Below are positions 20,334 through 31,610 of a DNA stretch of 64,000 bases, piece by piece. The stretch covers positions 6,589,501-6,653,500 of the forward strand of contig NC_016135.3 in NCBI RefSeq assembly GCF_000005505.3. Direction: 5' to 3'. The notes under the pieces are model-generated. The model ran no database searches. It saw only the letters and a list, made by a program, of their open reading frames with translations, and was not told the origin of the DNA. A program made the position numbers and the translations under genes. The stretch comes from Brachypodium distachyon (Eukaryota > Streptophyta > Magnoliopsida > Poales > Poaceae). Position 1 is the stretch's first letter. Each line of letters starts with the position of its first letter.

Positions 20334-22869
20334 ATCTCCCCCTTTTTGGTGCTCGATGACAACACAACGATTTACAAATAATATGTAACAATGAAGCTTA
20401 GTAAAGATATGCAATAAGCTTAACACAAGTGAATAAAATATAGACGGGCTCCCCCTAGCTATATGCACTATTTTGAATTTGCTTTTGGAATGCAAAGTGC
20501 ACATATATGCTAGGATCAACGCTCCCCCTAAACTTTATAAGCGAATAGTCAATTGCAAAGGATCAAAGATATTTCAATGAGAGCTTCACAAAGATATGTA
20601 AGATTCATTCATATAAGATACAGAGCATAGCATACCTTCAAGAGGCATAACAAAAGTGAATGAACCCTACATGGACTTATCCAAAAATATATATGGAGCA
20701 ATGCTTCGATGAAACATAATGGGTTAGATACATCCAACAATTGAAATCATACCTTTTGCAATGAGATCACGCCATGGAGCAATTCTAGAAGGGCAAAATT
20801 AAAAACATCTCCACAACACAATTAGTAAGACATGATATAGACATAGAGCAAATATGCATGAAAGTATAGGCCATAAAAACATAGCACGTCATAGGTATAG
20901 AGTAAAACATAATAACACCAAATGACTTAAGCCATAAAGACTCATGCATATAAAAGTAACCATGTCTCAAAAACAATCCCACGAAGGGCATACCTTTGCC
21001 AAATAGATCATGTGATGGAGAAAATTCTACAAAGGCAAAACTAAAAGCATCTCCACACGTGATTAGTAAGACATGACATAGATATAAAGCACATATGAGA
21101 TATAGCAAGTCACAATAGGCATAAAGCATATCACAAAGTGAATATTAAGCACATGACTAGCTATTGCATCTCAAGCATATAAATTAACATGTCTTACACA
21201 CATTGTATAAAAGCATAAGGACCTAAAAAGGTCACCATTAGTTCAAAGCAATGACACAAATGGCATAAATATATGTATCGATCAAACCACACAGAAATAA
21301 AGTTCACAAGCACCATCAAATGAAAAGCATAAAGAACCAATCTTGTGACTTAAAAACCCTTGCAAATCCCCGCAAGTCTAGCAATCTAAAACCTCACCAC
21401 TCTCCCTTAATCTCTCCTAGACTTCTCCAAACCTCTCCCCCTTTGGCATCAAGACACCAAAAAGGGAAGAACGTCCCAAAAAGGAGATCAACCGGAGGCT
21501 ACGGAGGCTCCATCTTCTTCTTTGTCTTGGGGGTCATCTTCTTCATATTGGGTTGGAGGTTGAGGTGGAAAACTTCATCTTCATCTCAAACTCCATAAAT
21601 TGATTTCCATTCTTCAAGGGTATCAAATTTGATTTGCTTCCACTAGCAACATCCACATTGAGTGCTAACATGTTCTTTTGATTGAAATGGATGATCTTTG
21701 CATTCTTGTGGGCTTCATACATCTTGACTTCATTGGCTTGTTGGATACACAACACTTTCTTCATTTTCCTTTCCCATTTTTCCAAACAAATACTCATCTT
21801 TGCTTGGGCCTCTATGTGTCAAAAACACAATCATCACAATCACCCAAGTCACCTTCAAAACTAAACCTCGACTCGGCAAGCTTCTTCAATTCTAAGATCT
21901 CTCTTTTTTGGTCACTTTCTTTCCATAGCCTTGCTTGAGCTAGCACCTGTGAAAGATCTCTAGATATGAGGAAATAGATAAGCACACAAACTCCCAGAAA
22001 CAAAGCTACTCCAAGACTAGATTCCACCACTAGAAATTGCAAATTCTCGCCAACCACACTTAGGGTTCCAAAAACAGAACTCTAGAGAATGGAGAATTGA
22101 AACATTATTGGTATTCATGGTAGAGGAGATGAAGGGAAACAGTTTCCTTGGAATAGATCTTTGGGAGGACCGGATAACCGCTGGATCCAAGCATTAGCTT
22201 GGGGAGTTCGCCAAAGAAGAGAGTGAAGGAACTATAGGGTTGGGGGCACGGATGGAGAAGGAAGAAAACTCTCACTCGACCAGCCCCAGCCCATTCACTC
22301 TTTAGAAATCCACTGTCGGTGGTTGTATCGCCCTGTGAAGGGTGGTTGTACCACCGACCGGTAGTACCGCCTTGGGAGGAGCGGTAGTACCGCCCTGGAA
22401 TGGCAGAACCTCCTAGTTTCAAACACATGGAACTTGTGCTTTGAGAATAGATGGTTTCAAAGTAAGATTAAAGGCTGAGGATAAGATGCACACAAAGGAT
22501 ATAATATGGCAATACACACTCAAATTGCAAGTTGCAAATTAAAACCAACTATGAGTGTTTTTTCATAGATAATCATATAATGACATATTGTCTAGATATG
22601 AATGAATTCCAAATAAGAACCAACTCCTCACATGAGGAGGTGGTGGCCTAAGCCACCAAGTTTGAGTATATATGATCTTGACAGCGCGAAGATAGTTCTT
22701 GGGCTCAAGAACCAAAACTCACATTTAAGCACAAAGTAAATAAAACAATTTATGCATAGTAGAAGTAGCATTTGCCCATGAATAGAGCTATGCTCCCCCT
22801 ACATTCATGCCTACACCAAAACAAGATAAATGTCAACCATGGGTAGGTGTGCAAGTTCATCATACCACA
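20334..22869 (-). mobile_element. Long 3' untranslated region of the minus-strand copia
   Basis: Lies between the end of pol (near 22870) and the polypurine tract at 20334. It is AT-rich and lacks a convincing coding frame. 22300-22410 contains repeated GGTAGTACCGCC-type motifs that also occur in the LTR of this family, suggesting an inserted or duplicated LTR piece. A 240-bp tandem duplication lies at 20753-21170. Confidence 0.6.
20753..21170. repeat. Degenerate tandem repeat, period about 240 bp
   Basis: Two blocks starting near 20753 and 20995 share the order ATAGATCA/GAGATCAC, ATGGAG.AAATTCTA, GGCAAAA.TAAAA.CATCTCCAC, ATTAGTAAGACATGA and ATAGA.ATA.AGCA. Divergence is moderate. It lies wholly inside the copia 3' untranslated region. 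Confidence 0.65.
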
Positions 22870-24405
22870 TTACTTGAATCTTATGATATTTAGCTCACAC
22901 CTCAATTCACATAATCTTGCTTCGTCAAGTAGCTTCATGAAAATATCCGCTAGTTGCTTGCTGATGGCTACAAATGAGAGCTCAATATATATCACCACGT
23001 TCCACATGCACTCAAAAGAGATGATGACGAATCTCAATATGCTTCATCTTGCTATGTTGCACAGGGTTGTGGACAATCTTGATAGCATTCCCATTGTCAC
23101 ACAAAAGAGGCACACTTTCACAAGTGATTCCAAACTCCAATAAGGTTTGTCTCATCCATCACAATTGTGCACAACAACTTGCGGCTGCGACGTACTCGGC
23201 TTCAGAGGTAGATAGAGACACACAATTTGCTTCTTAGAAAACCAACACACCAAGACCTACCAATAGATTGGCAAGCCCCGGATGTGGACTTCCTATCCAC
23301 TTTGTCTCCCAGCCAATCCAAATACGAATATGCAATAAGCTTGAACCTTGATTCTTTAGGATACCATAATCCAAAGTTTGACGTATGAACCAAATATCGA
23401 AAGATTCTTTTGACCGCCACTAAGTGACAATCTTTTGGTGCGGATTGACATCTTGCACAAACACCCACACTCAACATAAAATCCGGTCTAGATGCACAAA
23501 GGTAGATTAAAGATCCAAACATAGGACAATATACCTTTTGATCCACATATTACCATTGGGATCGAGATCAAGATCTTCATGTTGGCATTGGAGTCCTTGC
23601 ACTCTAAGCAATATCCATCTTGAATCTCTTGAGCATGTCTTGGGTATATGTAGCTTAATTAATGAAAATCCCTCCTCTCAATTGCTTGATTTTGAATCCA
23701 AGGAAGAACTCCAATTCACCCATCATACACATCTCAATCTTATCGGTCATTAGCTTAGCAAATTGATCACTCAAAGCATTGTTAGAATAACCAAATATAT
23801 ATAATGCCATCCATATATAGTTGGCATAGAGACAAATTACCACAAAATCTCTTAGTAAAAAGAGTGGGATCAATTAGCCCTATTTCAAACCCACAATCCA
23901 CTAACAACTCTCTAACGTGCTCATCCCACGCACGTGGAGCTTTCATAAGTCAATCGAGCGCCTTATCAAGTTTATAGATGTGCTTAGGAAATTTAGGATT
24001 CTTAAATCCCAGTGGTTCTTTGACATACACCAAATCATTTAGTGGAACAAAGAGAAATGCACTTTTAACAACCAATTGTTGTAACACTTTGAAGTTATGG
24101 TGAGATGCATATCCAAGCAAGATATGAATTGAATCACGGCGAGCTACGGGAGCAAAAGTTTCACCGTAATCGATACACGCGACTTGGTAGAAAACTTGAG
24201 CCACCAATCTTGCCTTGTTACGAATGATTTGCCCAAAGGCATGTTGTTTGTTCTTGAATATCCATTTGGTCCATATGACATTCTTGCAATCCTTTGGCTT
24301 CTCAACCAATGACCACACTTAATTCGTTGTGCTCGAAGTTGTTCAATTCTTCATGCATGGCATTAAGCCAATTCGGATCTTCGAATGCTTCATGTACCTT
24401 TAGGG
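22870..24405 (-). pseudogene. Copia pol fragment: reverse transcriptase and RNase H
   Basis: From right to left on the minus strand: RT N-terminal text ending LWSLVEKPKDCKN and VIWTKWIFKNKQ, then KARLVAQVFYQVACIDYGET FAPVARRDSI, then a decayed catalytic region (SLCQLYMDGIIYIWLF where YVDD is expected), then GELEFFLGFKIKQ, then the RNase H entry SLIYLCASRPDFMLSVGVCA and DWLGDKVDRKSTSGACQ, and finally STSEAEYVAAASCCAQLLW. Several stops and shifts break it. The 5' part of the element (gag, protease, integrase, 5' LTR) is missing beyond about 24405. Confidence 0.85.
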
Positions 24406-25372
24406 CTCAACACAAAGAGACAAAAGCATGATGTGAACATGTGAAATCATAGATGATGTGTAACATTGGCAAATGTTTTAGATGAAAAATTGATGTGGAT
24501 ACTTTCGATCATATGGATACTTATCTGATGACATGTATCTTGTTTGGACTTAGTGCTTTGCTAGTGGTGTGTTGATCCATTAGTTTCTTATGTGAAAACA
24601 TGGCATGAGTTGTGTGGAACTTACCCTGAGTCAAGTCGTGGACTTGTGCTCGTATTGGTTATTTGTGTGCTCGCTTTCAGGTGTTGCCGGAGCTAGAGGA
24701 ATGTGGTTGATGACGGGATCGAGGGAAGAAGCTTCGGAGAAGCTGAGGTCAAGGATCGAGGTCATGCGGGACGTTCGTGCGAAGGAACAATGGAAGTGAA
24801 GTCTACGACGATCCCGGAGGGCACCGGTTTGTCATACGTTGTTTATACCGAGATGTACGGTATTGGAGATATTCGACACGTGATGGTTGAGTTTTGAAGA
24901 CATCACAAGAAGAGTTGATGGCATGGAGTGGCATCGACGTGAAGACATGTAGGTCCAGCCGTGGCTGGATGAGAGCTGTTTAAAGATTAAACAGTAGCAT
25001 CATCAAGATGGCGTCTGACGAAAAGTGGTCCACATGAAAGTTGTGAGCATCGTCGGGATGAACAACTTTACTTTTGGAGTCATCTCAATCCGAGGTCGTA
25101 TGCCGGCCCCACGGGCAGAATACCGACCGGGACAGATGAGTTCGTGTTGGATTCGGACTCGGTTTAGGGTCGCGAATTTTCAGGTTTGAGCAAGGACGTG
25201 AGGGAACTCAGAGCTTTGGATCTAGATCAATTCTTGGAGAGCTCTTTGATGCATGGTTGCATCTTTTGTAATCGATCGACATCGTTGCAATAAAGAGATT
25301 CGTTGGCGGTGTCATCTCAGTTCTTCTCGGATCTTTTGTAATCGATCGACATCGTTGCAATAAAGAGATTCG
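24406..25372. other. Unassigned segment before the Tat gypsy element
   Basis: Short open frames only. The sequence looks repetitive rather than genic, and may be LTR-derived, but I found no paired terminus or target duplication. The right end carries a tandem duplication (listed next) that ends exactly where gag-like coding begins. Confidence 0.4.
25261..25372. repeat. 70-bp partial tandem duplication
   Basis: The 42-bp sequence starting ATCTTTTGTAATCGATCGAC occurs identically at 25261-25302 and 25331-25372; the intervening 28 bp complete a 70-bp unit that is present once. Gag-like coding starts immediately after the second copy, so the duplication marks the truncation junction of the gypsy element. 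Confidence 0.9.
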
Positions 25373-25395
25373 ATGACAACTCCGGCGCCAGCTCC

Positions 25396-26213
25396 TTGGA
25401 GACTGAATGCGCCGTCGAAGTAGAGGACCCAGTGGTCAGGGCCAACTGGTTCCCAATGGTCCTGAAAGGATCAGCGAGAACCTGGCTGCTCCACCTGCCC
25501 GCCGGGTCCATCACCACTTGGGCAGACCTGCGTGAGCATTTTGTGAGCGCGTTCCAGGGCGGCTACAAGTGCCCCAGAACCATGGTGGAACTGCACACCA
25601 TCGTGCAGAGGCCGGGGGAGACGTTGCGGAGCTTCGTCAACCGCTTCTCCAACCTCTCCTACTCTATCCCGGAGGTGGAGGCGGCTGCCATCGTCAACAC
25701 CTTCGCCATCAACGTCCGCGACCTCAAGATGCGCGAGAAACTGAGCACGCATTGGATCCGGATGACGCAGGATCCATACGCCCTGGCGCAGTAGTGCGCC
25801 ATGGCCGAGGAAGGGCGCTTAGCGCCCGAGCTAGCAGCCAAGGCTGCCGCGAGCCCTGGCGAGGGTTCGCAGAAGAAGGGTTCCCGCAAGCGCAGCGGGA
25901 AGCAGGTTCTCGTTGCGGACTCGGGGGCTCCTGTTGCGAGGCCTGCAAAGAAGGCCTCGCCGGGTGGCGGGTCTGGGGCAAGCAGGGTGACGCGCCCCGC
26001 TGCCCCATCCACAACAACTCCACCCACGACGCGCAGGACTGCCGCATCCTGCAGGGGATCAAGCAGCGGCGGGAGCAGCGCCACGAGGAGTGCCGGGCTG
26101 CTGGCGGCTACTTCAACTTCGGCGACATCGGACATCTCTCCCGAGATTGCCCGAACGACCCTAGAGCGGGGCCGAGGCCTGCCGGCAGCGCTGCCGGCAG
26201 AGACGAACCCTAG
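25396..26213 (+). pseudogene. Tat gypsy gag with decayed zinc knuckle
   Basis: The frame 25396-25794 shows WFPMVLKGSARTWLLHLPAG, TWADLREHFVSAFQGGY, QRPGETLRSFVNRFSNLSY, the capsid helices. A stop (TAG) at 25792 and a shift follow. The zinc-knuckle region appears in another frame near 26110-26150 as YFNFGDIGHLSRDCP, where the first two Cys of CX2CX4HX4C are Tyr and Phe; only His and the last Cys remain. The capsid N-terminus is missing. Confidence 0.85.
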
Positions 26214-26390
26214 GGGGGACGTGGCCAGCCCCGCGCCGGCAGAGAATGCCCTCCCCGGGGACGCGACAGGGCTCGCGCTGAGGAGCAGCTCGAGTCCGAC
26301 TGCACTAGTGGCGACGAGCCAGGCTTCCAGGAGCCTCGCGGCGTCGCCTGCATCCATGGGGGAGCCTATGCTCTCCCATCCCATGCCGCG

Positions 26391-27194
26391 GTGAAGCGCC
26401 TCACCCGTGACGGGTGCGCGTTGTTGCCGGACGCGGAGCCGCAACAGCCGCTGAGGTGGTCGCATGTGCCGATCACCTTCAGCGCTGACGATCACCCAGC
26501 GCGGCACCTGAGTTCAGGGGTAATACCCTTCGTCGTCTCACCGATCATCAGCAACATGACAGTGACCAAGGTACTGGTGGACAACGGAGCGGGGGTCAAC
26601 TGCCTGTCCGCCAGGCTGGTGGAGAAACTCCAACTGCCGGTGGAACAGCTGAAGCCCACCGAGCCGTTCCGGGGAGTAAACCCCGGGATCGTGTGCCCCC
26701 TAGGGCGCATCACGCTGCCGGTGATCTTCGGGTCCCGGGAAGCATTCAGGACCGAACATATAGTGTTCGACGTGGGACACACCCCGTTGCCCTACAACGG
26801 GATCCTTGGTCGGCCAGCGCTGATCAAGTTCATGGCGGCTACGCATTGTGCCTATGGCGTGATGAAGATGCCGTCCGTATATGGAGTTCTCTCCATCAGG
26901 TGCGACCTCAGGGATGCGGCCTGGTGCGTCGGTGAGGTCATCAGGGCCGCCGCCGCAGCCGACTCCAGTGACGAAGACGTTGCCGGAAACGAAGGCTCGC
27001 CAAGCGACGGCCCGGCAATGAAGAAGGCCCGTGCTACCCCGCAAGAGCTTGCTGGGGGAAGCACCGGCTCGAGCTCATGCCTCGGCAAGGGACAGAAGCT
27101 CCGGGAGGAGGCCGCCAAGGTGAAGAAGTTGTCCCTCCAAGCCGGCAACAAGGAACGCATCGTCACCGTCGGTGCGAACCTTATTGCCGAATAG
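26391..27194 (+). pseudogene. Tat gypsy aspartic protease region
   Basis: The 267-residue frame has PITFSADDHPARHLSSGVIP, the protease active-site region TKVLVDNGAGVNCLSARLVE (DNG where DGG or DSG is usual), then HIVFDVGHTPLPYNGILGRP, the second protease landmark. The tail is acidic and Ala-rich, then KERIVTVGANLIAE before a TAG stop at 27192. The DNG substitution probably weakens or abolishes activity. Confidence 0.85.
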
Positions 27195-28384
27195 GAAAGC
27201 GCCCTCGTCACTTTCCTCCAGGAGAATGCCGACATGTTCGCTTGGGAGCCTTCGGACCTTCCCGGAGTCCCTAGGGAGGTGATTGAGCATCGGCTCGCGG
27301 TGCGTCCGGACGCCCGCCCCGTCAAGCAGAAGGTTCGATGGCAAGCACAGGAGCGCAAAGATTTCATCAAATAGGAGGTGGACAAACTCCAGGCCGCCGG
27401 GGCAATTAGGGAAGTTCTGTATCCCACTTCGTTAACTAACCCTGTAGTAGTGCCTAAAGCAGAGAATAAGCTTCGCATGTGCGTAGATTTACTGATCTAA
27501 ACCGTGCATGTCCCAAGGATCCCTTCCTTGTACCCCGTATCGATCAAATAGTTGATTCTACCGCTGGCTGTGACTTGCTGAGTTTTCTAGATGCTTTTTC
27601 CGGCTACCATCAAATTAAGATGGCGGGCGAAGACGAGGAAAAAACAGCGTTCGTCACCCCGGTTGGCTGCTATTGTTATACATGCATGCCTTTCGGGTTG
27701 AAGAACGCGGGCTCAACATTCCAGCGCGCGCTGCGCGAATGTTTGGGACCCCAGCTAGGCCGGAACGCGGAGGCCTACATGGACGACATCGTCATCAAAT
27801 CGAAGCGCGGGGACTCGCTGATTGATGACCTGCGGGAAACATTTGATAACCTCCGTAGGATCAAGCTCAAACTGAACCCCGAGAAGTGCACCTTCGGTGT
27901 AGGCTCGGGTCAGCTTCTGGGTTTCTTGGTTTCACACAGGGGGATACAAGCCAACCCAAGCAAGATAGAAGCCATCGAGAAGATGGAGGCTCCACGCAAG
28001 GTGAAGGACGTCCAGCGCCTCAACGGCTGCGTTGCCGCGTTGGGCCGCTTCATCTCCAGGCTGGGCGAACGCGCCCTGCCTTTCTTCAAGGTAATGAAGA
28101 AGAAGGGTCCTGTTGACTGGACCCCCGAGGCCGAAGCGGCGTTTCGGGAACTCAAGCAGTACCTGAGGTCGCCGCCCATCCTCGTCGCTCCCAAGCCGGG
28201 CGAGCCGCTGCTACTCTACCTAGCAGCGACTGACCAGGTGGTCAGCTCGGTGCTGTTTGCCGAGAGGACTGAGGCGGCACGGCAGGGGGTTGAGCAGCCC
28301 CCCGCAACCGCCTCAGACCCGGGGACCACCCCCGAGCCGGCAACCCTGGCACCGCGTAAGAGATTAGTGCAGCACCCGGTGTAA
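27195..28384 (+). pseudogene. Tat gypsy reverse transcriptase
   Basis: After the stop the text continues in frame with MFAWEPSDLPGVPREVIEHR; a second stop (TAG at 27373) follows KDFIK. A shift near 27480 leads into the long frame 27479-28384: FTDLNRACPKDPFLVPRIDQ, LLSFLDAFSGYHQIKMAGED, MPFGLKNAGSTFQRAL and the catalytic box AYMDDIVIKSK. The usual YVDD is YMDD here. Connection text PRKVKDVQRLNGCVAALGRF and LKQYLRSPPILVAPKPGEPL follow. The frame ends with an Ala/Pro-rich insert within the RT-linked RNase H. Confidence 0.9.
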
Positions 28385-28393
28385 TTCGTCAGC

Positions 28394-29100
28394 ATGGTGT
28401 TGTGCGACGCGCGAACGAGGTACCCGCAAATGCAGAAGCTCCTCTTGGGGATTCTCCTTGCGTCCCGCAAGCTGCGCCACCATTTCCAGGCTGCCTTGAG
28501 CGAGCCCTCACCAACCGTGAAGCCACCGGGAGGGTGGCCGAATGGAGGATGGAGCTGTCAGAGTTTGACCTCCACTTCGCCAACTCCAAGAGCATCAAGA
28601 GTGCTGCCCTGGCGGACTTCGTTGTGGAATGGACATCGGCGAGCGTGGAAGAGCATGAGCCAGAGACCAGCCTACCCGGCAAGCTGGACGAAAACCACTG
28701 GGTCCTCTACTTCGACGGCGCGTTCGGTCTCCAAGGAGCTGGCGTCGGGTCGTCATCGAGTCACCGACAGGGGACCAGCTGAGGTTCGCTGTCCAGCTCG
28801 ATTTCCCGAACTCCACCAACAACACGGCAGAGTACGAGGGCTTGCTCGCCGGGTTACGGGCAGCCATCGCCCTCGACATCAAGTGCCTGGTTGTTCGCGG
28901 GGACTCCCAGCTCGTGATCAACCAGGTGAACAAGGACTACAACTGCCCGCAGATGGCGCTGTACGTGGAGGAAGTCTGCAAGCTAGAACGCAAGTTCAAA
29001 GGTTTGCGAGTCGAGCACGTCAAGCGGAAGGACAACTTCGCGGCTGACGAGCTGTCCAAGATGGCAGCAGAGCGCCGGAAGCCCCCGGCGGGGATGTTCT
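28394..29100 (+). pseudogene. Tat gypsy RNase H domain
   Basis: Pieces in three frames: SRKLRHHFQ at about 28460-28490, then EATGRVAEWRMELSEFDLHF and ALADFVVEW (28402-28782 frame), then WVLYFDGAFGLQGAGVG with the first catalytic Asp. From 28786 the 28842-29918 frame carries NNTAEYEGLLAGLRAAIALD with the catalytic Glu and VVRGDSQLVINQVNKDY with the next Asp. All core acidic residues are recognisable but separated by shifts at about 28490 and 28750. Confidence 0.85.
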
Positions 29101-30473
29101 GCCAGAAGCAAGCGGCTCCTTTAGTCGCCCCTGAGCCGGTTGCCGGGGACGCCCCTCCGGCAACCGAAGGAAACCCCGCAACAACAGGGGTCCATGCCGC
29201 TGACATAGCGGCATGCGTTGGCAGGGATACCCCTCCCTGGGCGGTGCAAATCGCCCGCTACTTGAATGGGGAGGCTCTCCTGGAAGATGACGTTATCGCG
29301 GAGCGAGTAGCGCGGCAAGCCAAAATGTACACTGTGGTGGATGGAAACCTCTACCGCAGGCGTGCAAATGGGGTCAAGCTCATCTGCGTGCCGCAAGACG
29401 AAGTGCGCGTGCTGTTGGAGGAGATACATCGAGGCAGATGCTCACACCATGTGGCCTCTCAGGCTTTAGCCGGCAAGGCGTTTCGGCACGGTTTCTACTG
29501 GCCCACGACCCTGGCCGACGCGGAGCGGCTGGTGAAGACGTGCGAAGCATGCCAGTTCCACTCGAAGAAAAGCAACCAGCCGGCGCAGGCCTTGCATGTC
29601 ATCCCAGCCTCCTGGCCGTTTGCGGTCTGGGGGCTGGACATCGTCGGCAAGTTGCCGAGGGCGGTCGGTGGCTACGAGTACCTGTTTGTGGCCATCGACA
29701 AGTTCTCTAAATGGGTGGAAGTTGAACCAGTGCGCAAGGTGACCGCCCAGGCAGCCATCAAGTTTTACAAGAATATTGTGTGCCGGTTTGGTGTGCCTAA
29801 TGGCATCATCACCGACAATGGCACGCAATTCACGAGCGCGGTGTTTCAAGCCTACTGCGGGGGCATGGGCACCAAGTTGCACTTCGCGTCCGTTGCTCAT
29901 CCGAGGAGTAACGGGTAGCCGGAGCGAGCTAACGCAGAAGTGCTGCGGGGCCTCAAGACGAGAACCTTTGACAACCTCAAAGGCCACGGGAAACACTGGG
30001 TTGAAGAATTCCAGCCCGTGCTGTGGTCAATCAGGACCACACCTAGTCGGGCAACGGGCGAAACTCCTTTCGCCCTTGTCTACGGGGCAGAAGCGGTGCT
30101 GCCCCTCGAGCTCAAGCACGGATCTCCCCGAGTACGCGCGTACGGCGACACCAGCCAACACGAGCAAAGGGTGGACGATCTAAACTTCATCGAAGAGCTT
30201 CGATGTCGGGCTGCTATGCGAGCCGCGCGCTACCAGCAGGGACTCCGTCGTTACCACAACAGGCGAGTCCGTCCCGGGGGGCTCGAGAACGGAGACCTTG
30301 TCCTGCGCCAGATACACGGAACGAAGGCCGGGAACAAGTTGACTCCGAAATGGGAGGGGCCCTTCCAGGTAGCCCAGGTGACCAGGCCGGGGGCCGTCCG
30401 GCTGGAAACCGAAGATGGCTTGCCAGTGCAAAATAGTTGGAATATTGAGCACTTGCGCAAGTTCTACCCGTGA
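29101..30473 (+). pseudogene. Tat gypsy integrase
   Basis: The 28842-29918 frame holds the H2C2 zinc finger (HRGRCSHHVASQALAGKAF, then CEACQFHSKKSNQP) and the catalytic core: FAVWGLDIVGKLPRAVGGYE with the first Asp, FSKWVEVEPV, ITDNGTQFTSAVFQAYC with the second Asp. It stops at a TAG (29916) after HPRSNG, where Q would normally follow. The frame resumes at 29940 with LRGLKTRTFDNLKGHGKHWV, TTPSRATGETPFALVYGAEA and the C-terminal VQNSWNIEHLRKFYP. Apart from the single nonsense codon this integrase is well preserved. Confidence 0.9.
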
Positions 30474-30742
30474 AGCGGCGGAGCCCGACCCTCAGGTGAT
30501 GCCGCCGATGCATACCTCTCGAACTAGTGTAGCCGGGCAGCCCCCGTGTGTAAACCACTAGTTATTGTGAATAAAGATAAGTGTTTTTCCCTGAATTTTA
30601 AGGTTGCCTTGTTTATTTGCATGATCCTCTTTCTTCTGCCTTCTGCATTGGGCGCACGAAAGTGTCTTACCATACTTGGTTGTGAGCAGGGTGCTGCTGG
30701 AGCCTCGAAAACAAAAACCTGTTGCCGGATCTCTCTGGCACG

Positions 30743-30820
30743 GGACATGCAGTTGCCGGGCTTCCCGCAACGTGCTTCATAGGACATGCAGTTGCCAAGC
30801 TTCCCGCAACGTGCACCACG
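30743..30820. repeat. 39-bp tandem duplication
   Basis: GGACATGCAGTTGCC followed by GGGCTTCCCGCAACGTGC at 30743, then GGACATGCAGTTGCC with AAGCTTCCCGCAACGTGC at 30782. Differences are few, so the duplication is fairly recent. Confidence 0.85.
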
Positions 30821-31329
30821 CAGCTGCTGCATCTGGGAAATGAATTGCTCACATCCAAGTTTGGCATCAACCATTCCGTGACTGGGGGCTGGGAGGCAGG
30901 AGATTGTGGTTAACCATACTGCAGCTCTGTATTTTTGTGAATTTCGAAAAAAAATTGCAGCACGTCGGGTTTGGTAAGAATCTAACGTGCAGGGCAAAGC
31001 TGGAATCTCGCGCACTGTAATGCTCGTGGGTCGTCCACGGGCTGTGGCGCGTAGTGGTGTCCTGTGGTGTGGAGTGACCGCACCACGAGGGACTCACCGC
31101 ACTCTGAGGTAATTGATTGCGGAGGAGGCCGCCACGTGTGCCACAGTGACTTGGCATGTGGGGTGGCGAAGACCGTGCCGCACTCCGAGTGGTGGGGCGC
31201 CACGGGTGCTGCGTTGATCCATCGCGCGTGGTGGCAAAGCCCTCCCCCCACGCCTATAAAAAGGGCGCCTCGGCCATGGAACGGCCTAGAGCGCAACTAG
31301 GGAAAGGCAAGGGAGTGGGGCCGTAGAGG

Positions 31330-31520
31330 CGCGATGGGTGCACTGCCATCGTGCCCTTGCCGCGTCACTCCATCGAGTCCGCTCCGAGGGATGCCGCGGA
31401 GACACGGTGGTGGTGCATGCCATCGGCGCTCAGCGCCGACGGGTGCACTACCATAGTGTCCCTGCCGCATTTCCCTAGAGAGTGCCTCTATAGGCAGGGC
31501 TCGTCGCGAGGATACTGTGA
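31330..31520. repeat. Degenerate GC-rich tandem repeats, first block
   Basis: Two related units of roughly 105 bp share GGGTGCACT.CCAT.GTG.CC.TGCCGC, then GAG or AGAG, then CGAGG/GCCGCGGAGACACGG-type text. Similar units recur at 32940-33310 after an inserted LTR, so this appears to be one array split by insertion. Confidence 0.55.
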
Positions 31521-31610
31521 TGGCGCCGGTGAAGCGACCCTCCCCCTTACTAGGGTTCGATGTCTGTGCTTACTGTGCTAGTCCCTGGATCGACTCACTA
31601 GCACACACAG

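Larger units (their letters stand above)
30474..31610 (+). other. First part of the Tat element 3' region
   Basis: No sense-strand protein is evident. It contains a 39-bp duplication (30743-30820) and a CCTATAAAAAGG motif at about 31253, with an ATG-rich GC block downstream. The TATA motif could belong to an inserted LTR or to an internal promoter; I found no LTR termini around it. Confidence 0.5.

Noticed and set aside
25659..26507. 282-residue minus-strand frame over the Tat gag
   Set aside because: Shadow of the sense gag-protease frames; translation has no recognised domain.
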